Source: Bergeyella_A cardium (lineage in GTDB: Bacteria; Bacteroidota; Bacteroidia; Flavobacteriales; Weeksellaceae). From it: a stretch of DNA of 64,000 nucleotides. Positions 33,929 through 43,794 of the stretch are shown piece after piece (within the stretch, counting starts at the first letter, position 1; each line of letters starts with the position of its first letter). The stretch lies in the NCBI RefSeq assembly GCF_030012605.2, contig NZ_CP114055.2; one strand, given 5' to 3'. Under the pieces are notes generated by a model. The model ran no database searches and was not told the origin of the DNA. It saw only the letters and a list, made by a program, of their open reading frames with translations. A program made the position numbers and the translations under genes.

Positions 33929-34540
33929 ATGACAGAAAAAGAAAAAATGCTTTCAGGAAAGCTTTATTTCTCTGATGATAAGGATTTAGTAGAAGAGAGG
34001 AAAATCGCCAAATTACTGGTCTTTGAACTGAATAACCTCAATATTTTGGAGAAGGAAAAACGGCGGGAAATATTCAAAAAATTATTGGGGAAAATTGGAG
34101 AGAATTGCTATATAAAATCACCATTTTACTGCGATTATGGAGCAAATATAGAGATTGGTAAAAACTTCTATGCAAACTACAATACCACAATTTTAGACTG
34201 TGCAAAAGTTCAGATCGGGGATAATGTATTCTTTGGACCGAATGTTTCTCTATTTACAGTAGGGCACCCGATTGATGCAGAAATACGAAATTCAGGAGTA
34301 GAATTCGCACTGCCGATCAGTATAGGAAATAATGTTTGGATTGGTGGCAATACGGTGATCAATCCAAATGTTTGCATCGGTGATAATACCGTTATCGGGG
34401 CGGGAAGCGTTGTTACGAAGGACATCCCCAGCGGTGTCGTGGCTTTCGGAAATCCTTGTAAAGCCCATCGCGAAATCAATGAGAACGACAAAGAATTTTA
34501 CTTCAAAGATTTAGCATATAAGCAAACAAAAAGTGGATAA
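33929..34540 (+). CDS. sugar O-acetyltransferase, maltose/galactoside type
   Basis: A 203-residue left-handed beta-helix acetyltransferase. It has the Maa N-terminal domain (TEKEKMLSGKLYFSDDKDLVEER). The hexapeptide-repeat core follows (FYCDYGANIEIGKNFYANYNTTILD, VQIGDNVFFGPNVSLFTVGHPIDAEIR with the catalytic His). The end has IGNNVWIGGNTVINPNVCIGDNTVIGAGSVVTKDIPSGVVAFGNPCK. It transfers acetyl from acetyl-CoA to sugars. It is more GC-rich toward its 3' end and ends the AT-rich block. Confidence 0.92.
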   Translation: MTEKEKMLSGKLYFSDDKDLVEERKIAKLLVFELNNLNILEKEKRREIFKKLLGKIGENCYIKSPFYCDYGANIEIGKNFYANYNTTILDCAKVQIGDNVFFGPNVSLFTVGHPIDAEIRNSGVEFALPISIGNNVWIGGNTVINPNVCIGDNTVIGAGSVVTKDIPSGVVAFGNPCKAHREINENDKEFYFKDLAYKQTKSG

Positions 34541-34554
34541 ATTTATCCACTTTT
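34529..34554. terminator. bidirectional terminator
   Basis: Perfect palindrome AAAAGTGGATAAA / TTTATCCACTTTT spanning the stop of the acetyltransferase gene, between two converging genes. Confidence 0.8.
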
Positions 34555-34558
34555 GCGC

Positions 34559-35815
34559 TTAATTTTCTTCTGATTCGGATTTTTTAGCTATCATTTTATA
34601 ACTGAAATAACCTAAAAACAAAATCAGAACTATCATTATCCCTGAAAGCCAATAATCGCTCTCCATCAGGGGTTTGCTTCTATTATCCGCTTGCTTCACA
34701 ATCATTTCATTTGATAGGCTTACGGTATCTTTTTTCTCTCTGCTAATTTTCTCTTCAAAGGTTTCTATATCATAGTTTGGTCTGTCGATAATCTGCTGAT
34801 TACCATAGGTAAGAATGTAATCTCCACTTTTTTCGGCTTTAAAGACGATCCCATTTTCATAGGTTTTCACTTCTATTTCAGAGATTTTCAGTGGTGGATT
34901 ATCTCCATTATCAATTACAATCATCATCTGCTTGGCGAGCACCTCTTTATAAGATTTCAGGTCAGCCCCCTTCAATGAGGAAAGCGTACCATCCGCAATG
35001 CCAGAATACTCCGCCAGCTTGCCTTTCTCCGTAGCAATAGTATCGATTGCATAAATGCTTATTGGGCGATAAAAATCGTTTTTATTTTCAACCTTTATGC
35101 GGAATGAGTGTATGGGCAAGCTATTTTTCAATGAAAAAACAGCTGTACTCGTCTTTGATTTTTTATCATTTTTAACCTTAAAGTTCTGAATCTTATGAAC
35201 ATTGAATTTCTGATATTTCAGAACATCATCATTCTGAAAAGCAGCTTCTGAGAGCAATGGCTTTTCATTGGTTTTCACTAATATGCGGTAATATTTATAT
35301 CGTGTTTTCTCAAAAATCAAATTTTCAAAACTAAAATCTGTTTTGGAATTTTGGATGGACAAAACCCTGTAATTTTCCAGAATACCAAACCACTCTTTCT
35401 GGTCATTACTGCCCTCTAAATCAATTCTCCAATCAAAATTTTTGTTATCAAATGAGAGATTAATCTCACTGATTTCAGACTGATTATCCTCTCTTTGGAG
35501 TGTGAAATAATAGCCCTTATCGGTTTTGGTTTTGTTCAGAATTTCAAAATACTCATCCGTCTGAGCCTCAGTTCCCCAAATTCCTGAGATAAGATAAGGT
35601 ACCTCCAAACTATCTTTCTGGCGAATGCGATAAATCCTAAGGTCTGCAAGGCTGGGCTCTGCTTTTTCATAGAGATTATCGGGGATTCTGAAGTAGTTCC
35701 ACGAATTTTGTTTTGCATTGATTTTCCTCTTATAGCTTATTTTTGTCTGTGCTGTGCCATTAGCAAACAGCAAAATAAAACCGCCAAAAATTATCGATTT
35801 AATTATTCTTTTCAC
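34559..35815 (-). CDS. DUF3999 family membrane-anchored protein
   Basis: A 418-residue exported protein. Signal MKRIIKSIIFGGFILLFANGTAQ is followed by a long beta-rich region (WNYFRIPDNLYEKAEPSLADLRIYR) and a single C-terminal membrane helix (YWLSGIMIVLILFLGYFSY). It fits DUF3999, a family usually encoded next to DUF2339, as here, where the coding regions overlap by 17 bp. The pair likely forms one envelope complex of unknown role. Confidence 0.85.
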   Translation of the reverse strand: MKRIIKSIIFGGFILLFANGTAQTKISYKRKINAKQNSWNYFRIPDNLYEKAEPSLADLRIYRIRQKDSLEVPYLISGIWGTEAQTDEYFEILNKTKTDKGYYFTLQREDNQSEISEINLSFDNKNFDWRIDLEGSNDQKEWFGILENYRVLSIQNSKTDFSFENLIFEKTRYKYYRILVKTNEKPLLSEAAFQNDDVLKYQKFNVHKIQNFKVKNDKKSKTSTAVFSLKNSLPIHSFRIKVENKNDFYRPISIYAIDTIATEKGKLAEYSGIADGTLSSLKGADLKSYKEVLAKQMMIVIDNGDNPPLKISEIEVKTYENGIVFKAEKSGDYILTYGNQQIIDRPNYDIETFEEKISREKKDTVSLSNEMIVKQADNRSKPLMESDYWLSGIMIVLILFLGYFSYKMIAKKSESEEN

Positions 35816-38096
35816 TTTCTGATATTTTATCTTTAAATTTATTATAAAGGAATGATATGATTAATAAAAGCACTCCTAAGATAATGAACACCACTATTTT
35901 TGAAATCGTATCTAAATCACTGATATCGTAGAAGAAGAGTTTCAAAAGGGTGAAAGAAAACAAAACAATCGCTCCTATTCTGAGGTGTTTCTTGTGTTTT
36001 GCTATTCCGATGCAAATGAGCGCGAGCGAATAAACTCCCCATAAAATACTTAGCCCCAGCTTGAAAACATCTTCATATCGATTGATGGCGAGCCAATTAA
36101 TCAGCTCATTACTCAAAAAGCTGATGACTGAGGTATAAACCACCAGATCTGCTAATATCCTGATTTGTACGGACTTTCCCTTAAATGGCAATTGCCTTAT
36201 ATTCATCCATAAGCTAATGAGCGCCAATGCGATGCAAACCAAAAGCAGATAGCGCACCAGTACATACTTCAGCCCTATATCATAATACAATTCCTCTGCT
36301 CTGTGGATATACGCCTCTCTCAGTTCTCCAAGTGAGTAAAAACCAGCCGTTTGTGCTAAAACCAACGAAAATAAAATCAGTATTGCGGCTACTATCCCCA
36401 GCGCTTTGCTTTTTATTTTCAATAGGTTAAAGAAGGAAAGCAAACTAAAAAATATCAGCGCATAGCTTATTTTATAAATCGCTGTATAATCCTCAATTAC
36501 AGGATTAAAACGAATCCCTTCACTCCTTGTATGCAAAATTGTGCTGGCTTCCCATTGGCTAAAATATAATTTCATCTCATTATAGAAACTGAAATATGCC
36601 ACAATCACCAATAAAACCGAAAATATTACTTTCACAATCTCAAGCAATTCCTTTTGATTTTTTTCTGCAAAATCGTTCTTCTTATGAAAAATAGAGAGAA
36701 CAACGGATAAGCTCGTGCCAACCAGCAGTGTAGTAAAGAAAATCGGATTGATGAAAATCAACATCTCATTATGGTAATTTGACCAATCTTCGCAAAGGCT
36801 AAAAAACGCCAGTGGGAGTATGATAAACGACAGATATTCATAGAATTTCACCTTCTGCTTTCGCCCTACCCAGAACAAAATCAGCCCCTGAACCGCCCAG
36901 AGCATCGTAACCCAATTGCCATCCCATTCTATCGGGATTGCTATCGTAATAAATCCAAAAACCAGACCGAGCACCAAGTAGAAAATACTGCGGTCTGCCA
37001 GCTTTTTATTTCGTATAATAACGCCTACTACAAAATGTATCAGCGCATTAAACACCGTAAAAAGCCCTATATATCGGCTTGTATTTTCTTGCAAGAGCAC
37101 GCCAAACTCTATCCCATAGTATATAAATGAGTTGAGCAACAGGAAAATCACATCACCAACATCTAACATTTTATTGCTGATGATTTTATTCACAATCCCA
37201 GAAATGTAAAATTGTAAGAAAAATAAAGTCCCGAAACCAAATGCGATGCTCTGATAATGAATATTATCACTATCATAAACTAACCAAACTGCACAAGCTA
37301 TCCAAGTGAAGAAAAACGAAGAGCAGAACAATAACCGCCAATACTTTTTAATCGAAATCGCTAAAATACCGAGATTAATCAATCCAATATAGCTGAAAAG
37401 CACTACAATATCCCCTGTATTTGATGAGAGAATAAAAGGAATGGCATAAGCGCCAACTAAACCAATATGCGCTATCACTGAGCGGTTATAGCTGAGCGAT
37501 GCCAGCACGGTAAATACAGTGAAAACGAGCATTAATACGAATGCCAGCACTTGCGGTATCAGCGAATAGAAATCATATGCAAAATAAGTTAATAAGTAGA
37601 ATATCGCCATCGCACCGCTCACGAGTACAGCACTATACGATTCATACTTTTTCCTTAGTCTGTAACTAAAAATCAATAAAATTCCCCCAGAAATATAACC
37701 TAAAACGATTCTCGTAAGAGGGTTGATAAGGTCATTCTCAATAGAATACTTCGCACCCAATGCCACACCGATAATCAGAATTAAAATCCCAACTTTATTA
37801 ATCCAATTCTCACCGATAATCTTCTCCCAATTGAATGTTTTCTCTGGTTTTTTAGGCTTAGGAACAGAGATTTTTGCCTCTGGTTTCTTCGCGTCAGTTT
37901 GTAGGCTTATCACCATTTCAGCCTTTGCTGGCGCTGGCTTTTCGGCTGGCTGAACTTGTACAGGATGCACATCTCCCACCAAAGCAGCAATCTGCTCTTC
38001 TATCGCTTTTATCTCCCGCCCAAAGCTCTCTTGCCGCAGACTGAGCTCTTTCAACCTGGCACTCAGCTCTTCTATGAGCAAATCATTTTTTTTCAT
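35799..38096 (-). CDS. DUF2339 family polytopic membrane protein
   Basis: A 765-residue protein. It has an N-terminal coiled coil (residues about 1-40), a Pro/Lys-rich linker, then more than 20 hydrophobic segments to the end. The segment FNWEKIIGENWINKVGILILIIGVALGAKYSIE is the typical DUF2339 entry. Predicted inner membrane. It overlaps the downstream DUF3999 gene by 17 bp, so the two are translationally coupled. Function unknown; related pairs are suspected to act in envelope carbohydrate metabolism. Confidence 0.88.
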   Translation of the reverse strand: MKKNDLLIEELSARLKELSLRQESFGREIKAIEEQIAALVGDVHPVQVQPAEKPAPAKAEMVISLQTDAKKPEAKISVPKPKKPEKTFNWEKIIGENWINKVGILILIIGVALGAKYSIENDLINPLTRIVLGYISGGILLIFSYRLRKKYESYSAVLVSGAMAIFYLLTYFAYDFYSLIPQVLAFVLMLVFTVFTVLASLSYNRSVIAHIGLVGAYAIPFILSSNTGDIVVLFSYIGLINLGILAISIKKYWRLLFCSSFFFTWIACAVWLVYDSDNIHYQSIAFGFGTLFFLQFYISGIVNKIISNKMLDVGDVIFLLLNSFIYYGIEFGVLLQENTSRYIGLFTVFNALIHFVVGVIIRNKKLADRSIFYLVLGLVFGFITIAIPIEWDGNWVTMLWAVQGLILFWVGRKQKVKFYEYLSFIILPLAFFSLCEDWSNYHNEMLIFINPIFFTTLLVGTSLSVVLSIFHKKNDFAEKNQKELLEIVKVIFSVLLVIVAYFSFYNEMKLYFSQWEASTILHTRSEGIRFNPVIEDYTAIYKISYALIFFSLLSFFNLLKIKSKALGIVAAILILFSLVLAQTAGFYSLGELREAYIHRAEELYYDIGLKYVLVRYLLLVCIALALISLWMNIRQLPFKGKSVQIRILADLVVYTSVISFLSNELINWLAINRYEDVFKLGLSILWGVYSLALICIGIAKHKKHLRIGAIVLFSFTLLKLFFYDISDLDTISKIVVFIILGVLLLIISFLYNKFKDKISESEKNN

Positions 38097-38135
38097 CTTT
38101 CAAATGTACAAAAAAATCTCTTTTCTCAGAAGAGA

Positions 38136-38756
38136 TCAGTCTCTGGTACGAATTTCCATTCTTTTTCCAAAAATCTTAACTGCTTGTTTATTCGTTATGG
38201 GAATTAATTTTAAGTCTGAATACTGGGAAAGTATTTTCTCACATTTTTTCTCAAAGGGATACGACTTATAATGCGGTACAATACAGCAATCTACCAAGCC
38301 CAAGCCCATAAAATCCGGTGGTTGTGGATTAGGTTTTATAACATCATCCATACCTCTCATATACTCCACAGTTTCAGAGGCTACCGCTGCACCTGCAGAC
38401 TCACCAATATATATTTTTCCATTGGCAACCTGCTGTTTTATAATTTTGTCTGCTCCCGAGCGTTTTAATTCACTAAGCAGGAAGAAAGTATTTCCTCCTG
38501 AGAGGTAAATATAATCGTTCCTTTCTATTGTCTTTTTGATTTCATCAGCAGTACTCTGGCTCAGTTCAAGGTTCTCTATTTCAAGTCCCATTTTCTCTAA
38601 AACCATCTTACCTTCATCCACATAAGCTCTGTAGTCTTCGTAAAAACTTGCTGTGGGAATAAAAGTTACGGACTTACCATATAGACTTCCATCCACAAAA
38701 TCCCTAAAAAGCTCTCCCACTTCTGCAAAATACGAGCACAAAAACAACTTTTTCAT
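38136..38756 (-). CDS. peptidase E-like (S51 family) protein
   Basis: A 206-residue cytoplasmic protein of the class I glutamine-amidotransferase-like fold. The S51 marks are YIYLSGGNTFFLLSELKRSG and the nucleophile elbow IYIGESAGAAVAS, with the catalytic Ser where Cys is found in amidotransferases. A later GLGLVDCCIVPHYKSYP has the conserved His. S51 enzymes cut Asp-Xaa dipeptides, or in the cyanophycinase branch cyanophycin. Monocistronic by position. Confidence 0.88.
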   Translation of the reverse strand: MKKLFLCSYFAEVGELFRDFVDGSLYGKSVTFIPTASFYEDYRAYVDEGKMVLEKMGLEIENLELSQSTADEIKKTIERNDYIYLSGGNTFFLLSELKRSGADKIIKQQVANGKIYIGESAGAAVASETVEYMRGMDDVIKPNPQPPDFMGLGLVDCCIVPHYKSYPFEKKCEKILSQYSDLKLIPITNKQAVKIFGKRMEIRTRD

Positions 38757-38902
38757 CGTTAGATTCGTATTAAGTTCAAAATTATTTATCTATAAAACGC
38801 TGATATGTCTTAAATCTTATCAAGAGTTTGAAATTCAGCTGCAATACCCAATACAAATTCTGAATTTCAAGTTCAAGAATTTTAACTCAACCGATATTTT
38901 CA

Positions 38903-38934
38903 TTGCTAAAATCCTCTTTAAATTAGTATATTTG
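38903..38934 (+). promoter_or_regulatory. purH promoter
   Basis: TTG at 38903-38905, 21 bases, TATATTTG at 38927-38934: canonical promoter, 41 bases before the purH ATG. Confidence 0.7.
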
Positions 38935-38975
38935 CGAGATATTTTTTAGAAATTAAACATATAATTAAAAGTAAA

Positions 38976-40490
38976 ATGAAAAAAAGAGTCCTAATCAGCG
39001 TTTCGGATAAGAGCGGATTGGCAGAATTTGCACTGTTCTTGGAGAAAAACAAGTATGAAATTATTTCCACTGGTGGCACTTTCAAGTATTTAAAGGAATC
39101 TGGCGCACATCCCATCCCGATAGATGATGTTACCCAATTTCCTGAAATGCTTGGCGGTAGAGTGAAAACCCTCCACCCAAAAGTTCACGGAGGACTGCTC
39201 GCCCTAAGGGATAATCCCGAACATATCCAGACCGTAGCCGAGCACGGTATCGAACTCATAGATATGGTCATCGTTAATCTTTACCCCTTCTTTGAAAATG
39301 CTACGAAAAACATTGATTTAGAAGAGAAAGTAGAGTTTATAGATATAGGTGGGCCTTCTATGCTCCGCTCTGCGGCGAAGAACTTCAAATCGGTAACGGT
39401 CATCACCGATGTGGCGGACTATCAGAAAGTTCAGCAAGAAATAGAAACCACAGGAAATTCTACCTTAGAAACTCGTAAGTACTTAGCAGGCAAAGTTTTT
39501 AATCTCACTTCGGCTTACGATGCTGCCATCTCCAAAATGTTGCTCAGCTGCGAATATCCAGACTATCTCAACGCTTCGTACAAGAAAGTTGCAGATCTCC
39601 GCTACGGCGAGAACCCCCACCAGTCCGCCGCCTACTATGTATCTACTGTGGAGCAAGGTGCGATGAAAGATTTTGAACAATTGGGCGGTAAGGAGCTCTC
39701 GTTCAATAACCTCCGAGATATGGATCTTTGCTGGAAAGTTGTGTCCGAGTTTAAAGAACAATTGGCGTGCTGTGCCGTGAAGCATTCTACCCCTTGCGGC
39801 GTTTCCATCGGCTCTACCCCGCTCGAAACCTATTCAAAAACCTTTGAATGCGACCCCATTTCCATCTTCGGGGGCATTGTGGCAATGAACTTTACGGTAG
39901 ATGCGCCCACAGCTGAAGAGCTCAATAAAACTTTCCTTGAAATCGTAATGGCACCAGACTTCAGTACAGAAGCGCTTGACATCCTCCGAAAGAAGAAAAA
40001 CCTCAGAATCATTAAGATAAAAAACCCTGTGAGCGATAAACAAACTTGGGTTAAAATCGATGGCGGGCTCCTCGTACAGGATTGTGACCATCATTTTTCA
40101 AACGAAATACAGGTCGTAACTGAACAAAAGCCTTCTCCTGAGCTTCGCGATGCACTGCTTTTCGCTCAGCGCGTTGTAAAGTATGTGAAATCCAATGCAA
40201 TTGTAGTCTCCAACGGAACTCAGGCATTAGGCATCGGGGGCGGACAAGTGAACCGAATTTGGGCTACTCAGCAAGCCATCGAAAGGGCAAAAGAAAAATT
40301 TAGCGGAGATTTGGTTCTTGCCTCAGATGCATTTTTCCCTTTCCGCGATGTGGTAGATTTCTGCGCCGAGCATCACATCAAAGCCATCATACAGCCTGGT
40401 GGAAGTATGCGAGATTCCGAAAGCATACAAGCGGCCAACGAGCACGGTATCCCTATGCTGTTTACTGGTATCAGGCATTTTCTCCACTAG
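38976..40490 (+). CDS. purH: bifunctional AICAR transformylase / IMP cyclohydrolase
   Basis: A 504-residue PurH, the last two steps of IMP synthesis. The N-terminal cyclohydrolase domain holds KKRVLISVSDKSGLAEFALFLEKN, the GGTFKYL loop and the GGRVKTLHPKVHGGLL signature. The C-terminal transformylase has DLRYGENPHQSAAYY, the catalytic CAVKHSTPCG (Lys-His) and SDAFFPFRDVVDFCAEHHIKAIIQPGGS. Own promoter upstream and two tandem terminators downstream, so it is monocistronic. Confidence 0.97.
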   Translation: MKKRVLISVSDKSGLAEFALFLEKNKYEIISTGGTFKYLKESGAHPIPIDDVTQFPEMLGGRVKTLHPKVHGGLLALRDNPEHIQTVAEHGIELIDMVIVNLYPFFENATKNIDLEEKVEFIDIGGPSMLRSAAKNFKSVTVITDVADYQKVQQEIETTGNSTLETRKYLAGKVFNLTSAYDAAISKMLLSCEYPDYLNASYKKVADLRYGENPHQSAAYYVSTVEQGAMKDFEQLGGKELSFNNLRDMDLCWKVVSEFKEQLACCAVKHSTPCGVSIGSTPLETYSKTFECDPISIFGGIVAMNFTVDAPTAEELNKTFLEIVMAPDFSTEALDILRKKKNLRIIKIKNPVSDKQTWVKIDGGLLVQDCDHHFSNEIQVVTEQKPSPELRDALLFAQRVVKYVKSNAIVVSNGTQALGIGGGQVNRIWATQQAIERAKEKFSGDLVLASDAFFPFRDVVDFCAEHHIKAIIQPGGSMRDSESIQAANEHGIPMLFTGIRHFLH

Positions 40491-40508
40491 GGGCATCGCC
40501 CCTTTTTT
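40490..40508 (+). terminator. purH terminator 1
   Basis: GGGGC ATC GCCCC followed by TTTTTT, overlapping the purH stop codon. Confidence 0.82.
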
Positions 40509-40528
40509 AGGGATATTGTTATTAATAT

Positions 40529-40551
40529 AGGGGTCTCTGACCCCCTTTTTT
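40529..40551 (+). terminator. purH terminator 2, sharing its core with array 1
   Basis: GGGGTCTCTGACCCC then TTTTTT. The 14-base core GGGGTCTCTGACCC is identical to two units of array 1 (15085-15098 and 15147-15160). Confidence 0.7.
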
Positions 40552-40750
40552 ATTTATACACCTATCTATTTGATGATAGTTTTCTTTATTTCTTATAGTA
40601 AATACTCTCAATGATGGAATGTTATAAAAAAAGCAGTATAATAACAAATGTTCTATAAAATACAATTCATTGCATGATGATTCAATAAATATAATTTATT
40701 AATTTTGATTATTAATAAAAATAAATCTCTAATTTAGCACCGTAATTTTA

Positions 40751-41428
40751 ATGATTCAAATTATGAAAATTTCAGTTTTGAGCCATATAAGTACGGTAAA
40801 TCTAGCAGCTTTTACTGAGTTAGTTATTAAAATTTCCAAAAGCGAAAAGTATAAAATTGATACGGAAAACCATTATCTGAAAGATATAGAAAACGAATAC
40901 AATATTTACAAAAAATCTCACACAAAACAGACACATAATGGAAAGGAAAAAGAACTTACAAAAACTGACAGAGAACGAGACTATTTATTTAATGGAATTA
41001 AAAGTTTTCTTAAAGGTTGTATAAAGTTGCCTATTCATCCATTTTCTGAGGAAGCAAAATCACTTTATGAGGTATTTAAGTTCCATGATCTTTATCTTAA
41101 CCGCCTTCCATATGAGGATAAGTCCACACTTTTACGCGAGCTCCTTGAAGCCTTAGAGTTGAAAATTAATAAAGAAAGAATTAAAATACTTCTTCTGGAA
41201 ACCTCCATCGGCAAGCTAAAAGACACACAAGAAAGATTTGATATCCTATACAGTGAGCAAGTGGAAGCTAATACGAATTTGAGGGAAATACAGAGTGCTT
41301 CTGCCATCCGAAAATCTTTGGAGAAAGCGCTGAGAGACTACCTAATCTATGTAAATTCAGCACAATTACTCCCCAATTGGAAGGAACTTCAACTCGAACT
41401 AAAAGAATTACTTAAAACAATAAAGTAA
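40751..41428 (+). CDS. hypothetical helical protein (DUF6261-like)
   Basis: A 225-residue cytoplasmic protein with no signal or membrane segment, almost all helical with two likely coiled-coil stretches. The start ISVLSHISTVNLAAFTEL and the ending YLIYVNSAQLLPNWKELQLELKELLK fit what I remember of the DUF6261 family, common and often multicopy in Bacteroidota. Translation may start at the second ATG, 40763, because a promoter-like TAATTTAG lies at 40730-40737. AT-rich compared with purH and rimO. Function unknown. Confidence 0.65.
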   Translation: MIQIMKISVLSHISTVNLAAFTELVIKISKSEKYKIDTENHYLKDIENEYNIYKKSHTKQTHNGKEKELTKTDRERDYLFNGIKSFLKGCIKLPIHPFSEEAKSLYEVFKFHDLYLNRLPYEDKSTLLRELLEALELKINKERIKILLLETSIGKLKDTQERFDILYSEQVEANTNLREIQSASAIRKSLEKALRDYLIYVNSAQLLPNWKELQLELKELLKTIK

Positions 41429-41474
41429 ATATCTTAATATTAGATTTATACTAAATATAATTTTAATTTGGATA

Positions 41475-41508
41475 CACCCAAATCAGATGATTTTGGGTGC
41501 TTTTTTAA
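41475..41508 (+). terminator. terminator before rimO
   Basis: CACCCAAA ... TTTGGGTG stem with TTTTTT, ending the upstream hypothetical gene. Confidence 0.8.
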
Positions 41509-41591
41509 TACCTTTGCCGCCTTATTTTTTTGCTCTCTTCTCTTCTGAAGGAAAGCAGTTTTAAAAATTCTATTGATTAAAAATAAAGCAA

Positions 41592-42896
41592 ATGCGTACA
41601 AAATCTGTCGGCAGAAAGAAGATTAATATCGTAACCTTAGGTTGTTCAAAAAATTTATATGACTCTGAAGTGCTAATGGGTCAGCTGAAAGCGAGCGGAA
41701 AGGAAGTGAGCCACGAGGCGAAAAACGGTGATATTATTGTGATTAACACCTGTGGTTTTGTGGATGTTGCAAAAGAGGAGTCGGTAAATACGATACTGGA
41801 TTATATAGAAGCAAAAAAACGGGGAGATGTGGAAAAAGTGTTTGTAATGGGCTGCTTATCCGAGAGATATAAACCCGACTTGCAGAAAGAAATCCCAGAT
41901 GTAGATGAATATTTCGGTACGAAGGATCTTCCCATACTTCTGAAGCACCTCGGCGCCGATTATAAACACGAGCTCGTTGGAGAGCGGATGACGACCACCC
42001 CAAAACATTATGCCTACCTGAAAATTTCGGAGGGCTGCGACCGGCCGTGTTCTTTCTGCGCAATTCCTCTGATGAGAGGAAACCATATTTCTGTACCGAT
42101 TGAAAAATTGGTTTTAGAAGCGAAGAAGCTCGCCCAAAAAGGAACAAAGGAATTAATCCTCATTGCACAGGATTTGACCTATTATGGACTCGATATTTAT
42201 AATAAACGAGCACTCGCCGACCTGCTAAAAGAGCTGGTAAAGGTAGAAGGAATAGAGTGGATTCGCCTGCATTATGCATTCCCTACGGGATTTCCAGAGG
42301 ATGTTCTCGAAATTATTAAGAACGAGCCTAAGGTTTGTAATTATATTGATATCCCGCTTCAGCATATTAATACCGAAATCCTCAAATCGATGAAAAGAGG
42401 AACTACTCGCGAGAAAACCAATACTTTATTAAATAAATTCCGCGAAAAAGTACCCGATATGGCAGTGCGAACAACACTTATCGTAGGCTATCCTGGGGAG
42501 ACGGAAGAGGCTTTCCAAGAGTTGAAGGAATGGGTAAAGGAACAGCGATTTGACCGCCTTGGATGTTTTACCTACTCCCATGAGGAAAATACAACCGCCT
42601 TTGATTTGCAGGATGATGTGCCTCAAGAGGTTAAAGAAGCGAGAGTCTCCGAAATTATGGAGCTGCAATCAAGCATATCTTGGGAAAAAAATCAAGAGAA
42701 AGTTGGCAAGGTATTCCGATGTATTTTTGACCGTAAAGAAGGGAATTACTTCGTAGGACGAACGGAGTATGACTCACCAGATGTGGATAATACGGTATTG
42801 GTATCCGCAGAAAATCTCTACCTCCCAATTGGAGAATTTGCCGATATCCGAATTACTTCAGCAGAGGAATTTGACCTCTATGGCGAATTAGCATAA
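41592..42896 (+). CDS. rimO: ribosomal protein S12 methylthiotransferase
   Basis: A 434-residue radical-SAM enzyme that adds a methylthio group to an Asp of ribosomal protein S12. The N-terminal UPF0004 domain has INIVTLGCSKNLYDSE and INTCGFVDVAKEES with its cluster-binding Cys residues. The radical-SAM motif CDRPCSFC is near residue 147. The C-terminal TRAM domain is at about 370-434 (VFRCIFDRKEGNYFVGRTEYDSPDVDN). The SKNLYDSE and 'ISEGCDRPCSFC' forms separate RimO from MiaB. Flanked by terminators, so probably transcribed alone. Confidence 0.95.
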   Translation: MRTKSVGRKKINIVTLGCSKNLYDSEVLMGQLKASGKEVSHEAKNGDIIVINTCGFVDVAKEESVNTILDYIEAKKRGDVEKVFVMGCLSERYKPDLQKEIPDVDEYFGTKDLPILLKHLGADYKHELVGERMTTTPKHYAYLKISEGCDRPCSFCAIPLMRGNHISVPIEKLVLEAKKLAQKGTKELILIAQDLTYYGLDIYNKRALADLLKELVKVEGIEWIRLHYAFPTGFPEDVLEIIKNEPKVCNYIDIPLQHINTEILKSMKRGTTREKTNTLLNKFREKVPDMAVRTTLIVGYPGETEEAFQELKEWVKEQRFDRLGCFTYSHEENTTAFDLQDDVPQEVKEARVSEIMELQSSISWEKNQEKVGKVFRCIFDRKEGNYFVGRTEYDSPDVDNTVLVSAENLYLPIGEFADIRITSAEEFDLYGELA

Positions 42897-42907
42897 AATA
42901 CAACAAT

Positions 42908-42937
42908 AAAGACCACCGAAAAAGGCTGGTCTTTTTT
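42908..42937 (+). terminator. rimO terminator
   Basis: AAAGACCA ... TGGTCTTT stem followed by TTT. Confidence 0.78.
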
Positions 42938-42979
42938 AATGTTTTATTTAAAATCTATGCTCATCTGAATTTTTATTTG

Positions 42980-42987
42980 TACTTTTG
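42980..42987 (+). promoter_or_regulatory. -7 element TACTTTTG of etfB
   Basis: An exact TAnnTTTG box 39 bases before the etfB ATG at 43027. It overlaps an in-frame ATG at 42985 and so excludes that start. Confidence 0.65.
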
Positions 42988-43026
42988 GACTCTTTCAAAA
43001 TTAAATTTAATAACAATAATCTTGGT

Positions 43027-43770
43027 ATGAATATATTGGTGTGCATAAGTAGTGTGCCTGATACTACTTCCAAAATAAACTTTACAGCAGATAGCTCTGC
43101 ATTAGATAAATCAGGAATTCAGTGGATTATTAACCCTGTGGATGAAGTTTGCTTATCAAAAGCGGTGAAATTACAATCTTCGGGAGCGAAAGTAAGTGTG
43201 CTTTGCATCGGGGAGGGAGAAACGGAAGCTGTATTAAGGAAGTGCCTTGCAATAGGGGCTGATGAGGCAATTCGCGTAAATCTCTCACCGAAAGATAGCT
43301 ACTCTACCGCAAAGGAAATAGAACAAGTGGTAAAGTCTGGCAATTATGATGTAATCTTATGCGGAAAAGAATCTATGGATTATAATAACGGTGCAGTTGC
43401 AGGGATTTTAGCAGCATTGCTGGGCTATCCTTTTGTAAATTCGGCAATTGAGATTGAACTTCAAGCTAATGAAGCAAAAATTACAAGGGAAATAGATGGA
43501 GGTACGGAGACTGTAGCCGTTCAGCTCCCAGCCGTTATCGGTGGGCAGAAAGGTTTGGTAAGCGAGAAAGATATCATTATCCCAAATATGCGAGGAATTA
43601 TGAGCGCCAGAACGAAGCCTTTGCAAGTATTGGAACCGACCTCAAACGAGGTAAAAGCAAATACCCTATCATTTGAAAATACTCCAGCCCGCGCAAATGT
43701 AAAACTCATAGAAGCCAATAACTTAGATGAATTGGTAAGGCTGTTGAAAGAAGAAGCTAAGGTAATTTAA
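43027..43770 (+). CDS. etfB: electron transfer flavoprotein beta subunit
   Basis: A 247-residue EtfB, starting MNILVCISSVPDTTSKINF. Marks: INPVDEVCLSKAVKLQ, VLCIGEGETEAVLRKCLAIGADEAIRV, GKESMDYNNGAVAGILAALLG and the recognition-loop end RGIMSARTKPLQVLEP. With EtfA it forms a soluble FAD/AMP protein that takes electrons from acyl-CoA dehydrogenases. The start at 43027 is set by the promoter box. etfA follows after 24 bases. Confidence 0.95.
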   Translation: MNILVCISSVPDTTSKINFTADSSALDKSGIQWIINPVDEVCLSKAVKLQSSGAKVSVLCIGEGETEAVLRKCLAIGADEAIRVNLSPKDSYSTAKEIEQVVKSGNYDVILCGKESMDYNNGAVAGILAALLGYPFVNSAIEIELQANEAKITREIDGGTETVAVQLPAVIGGQKGLVSEKDIIIPNMRGIMSARTKPLQVLEPTSNEVKANTLSFENTPARANVKLIEANNLDELVRLLKEEAKVI

Positions 43771-43794
43771 TTTGAACTCTTAAAAATATTTGAA

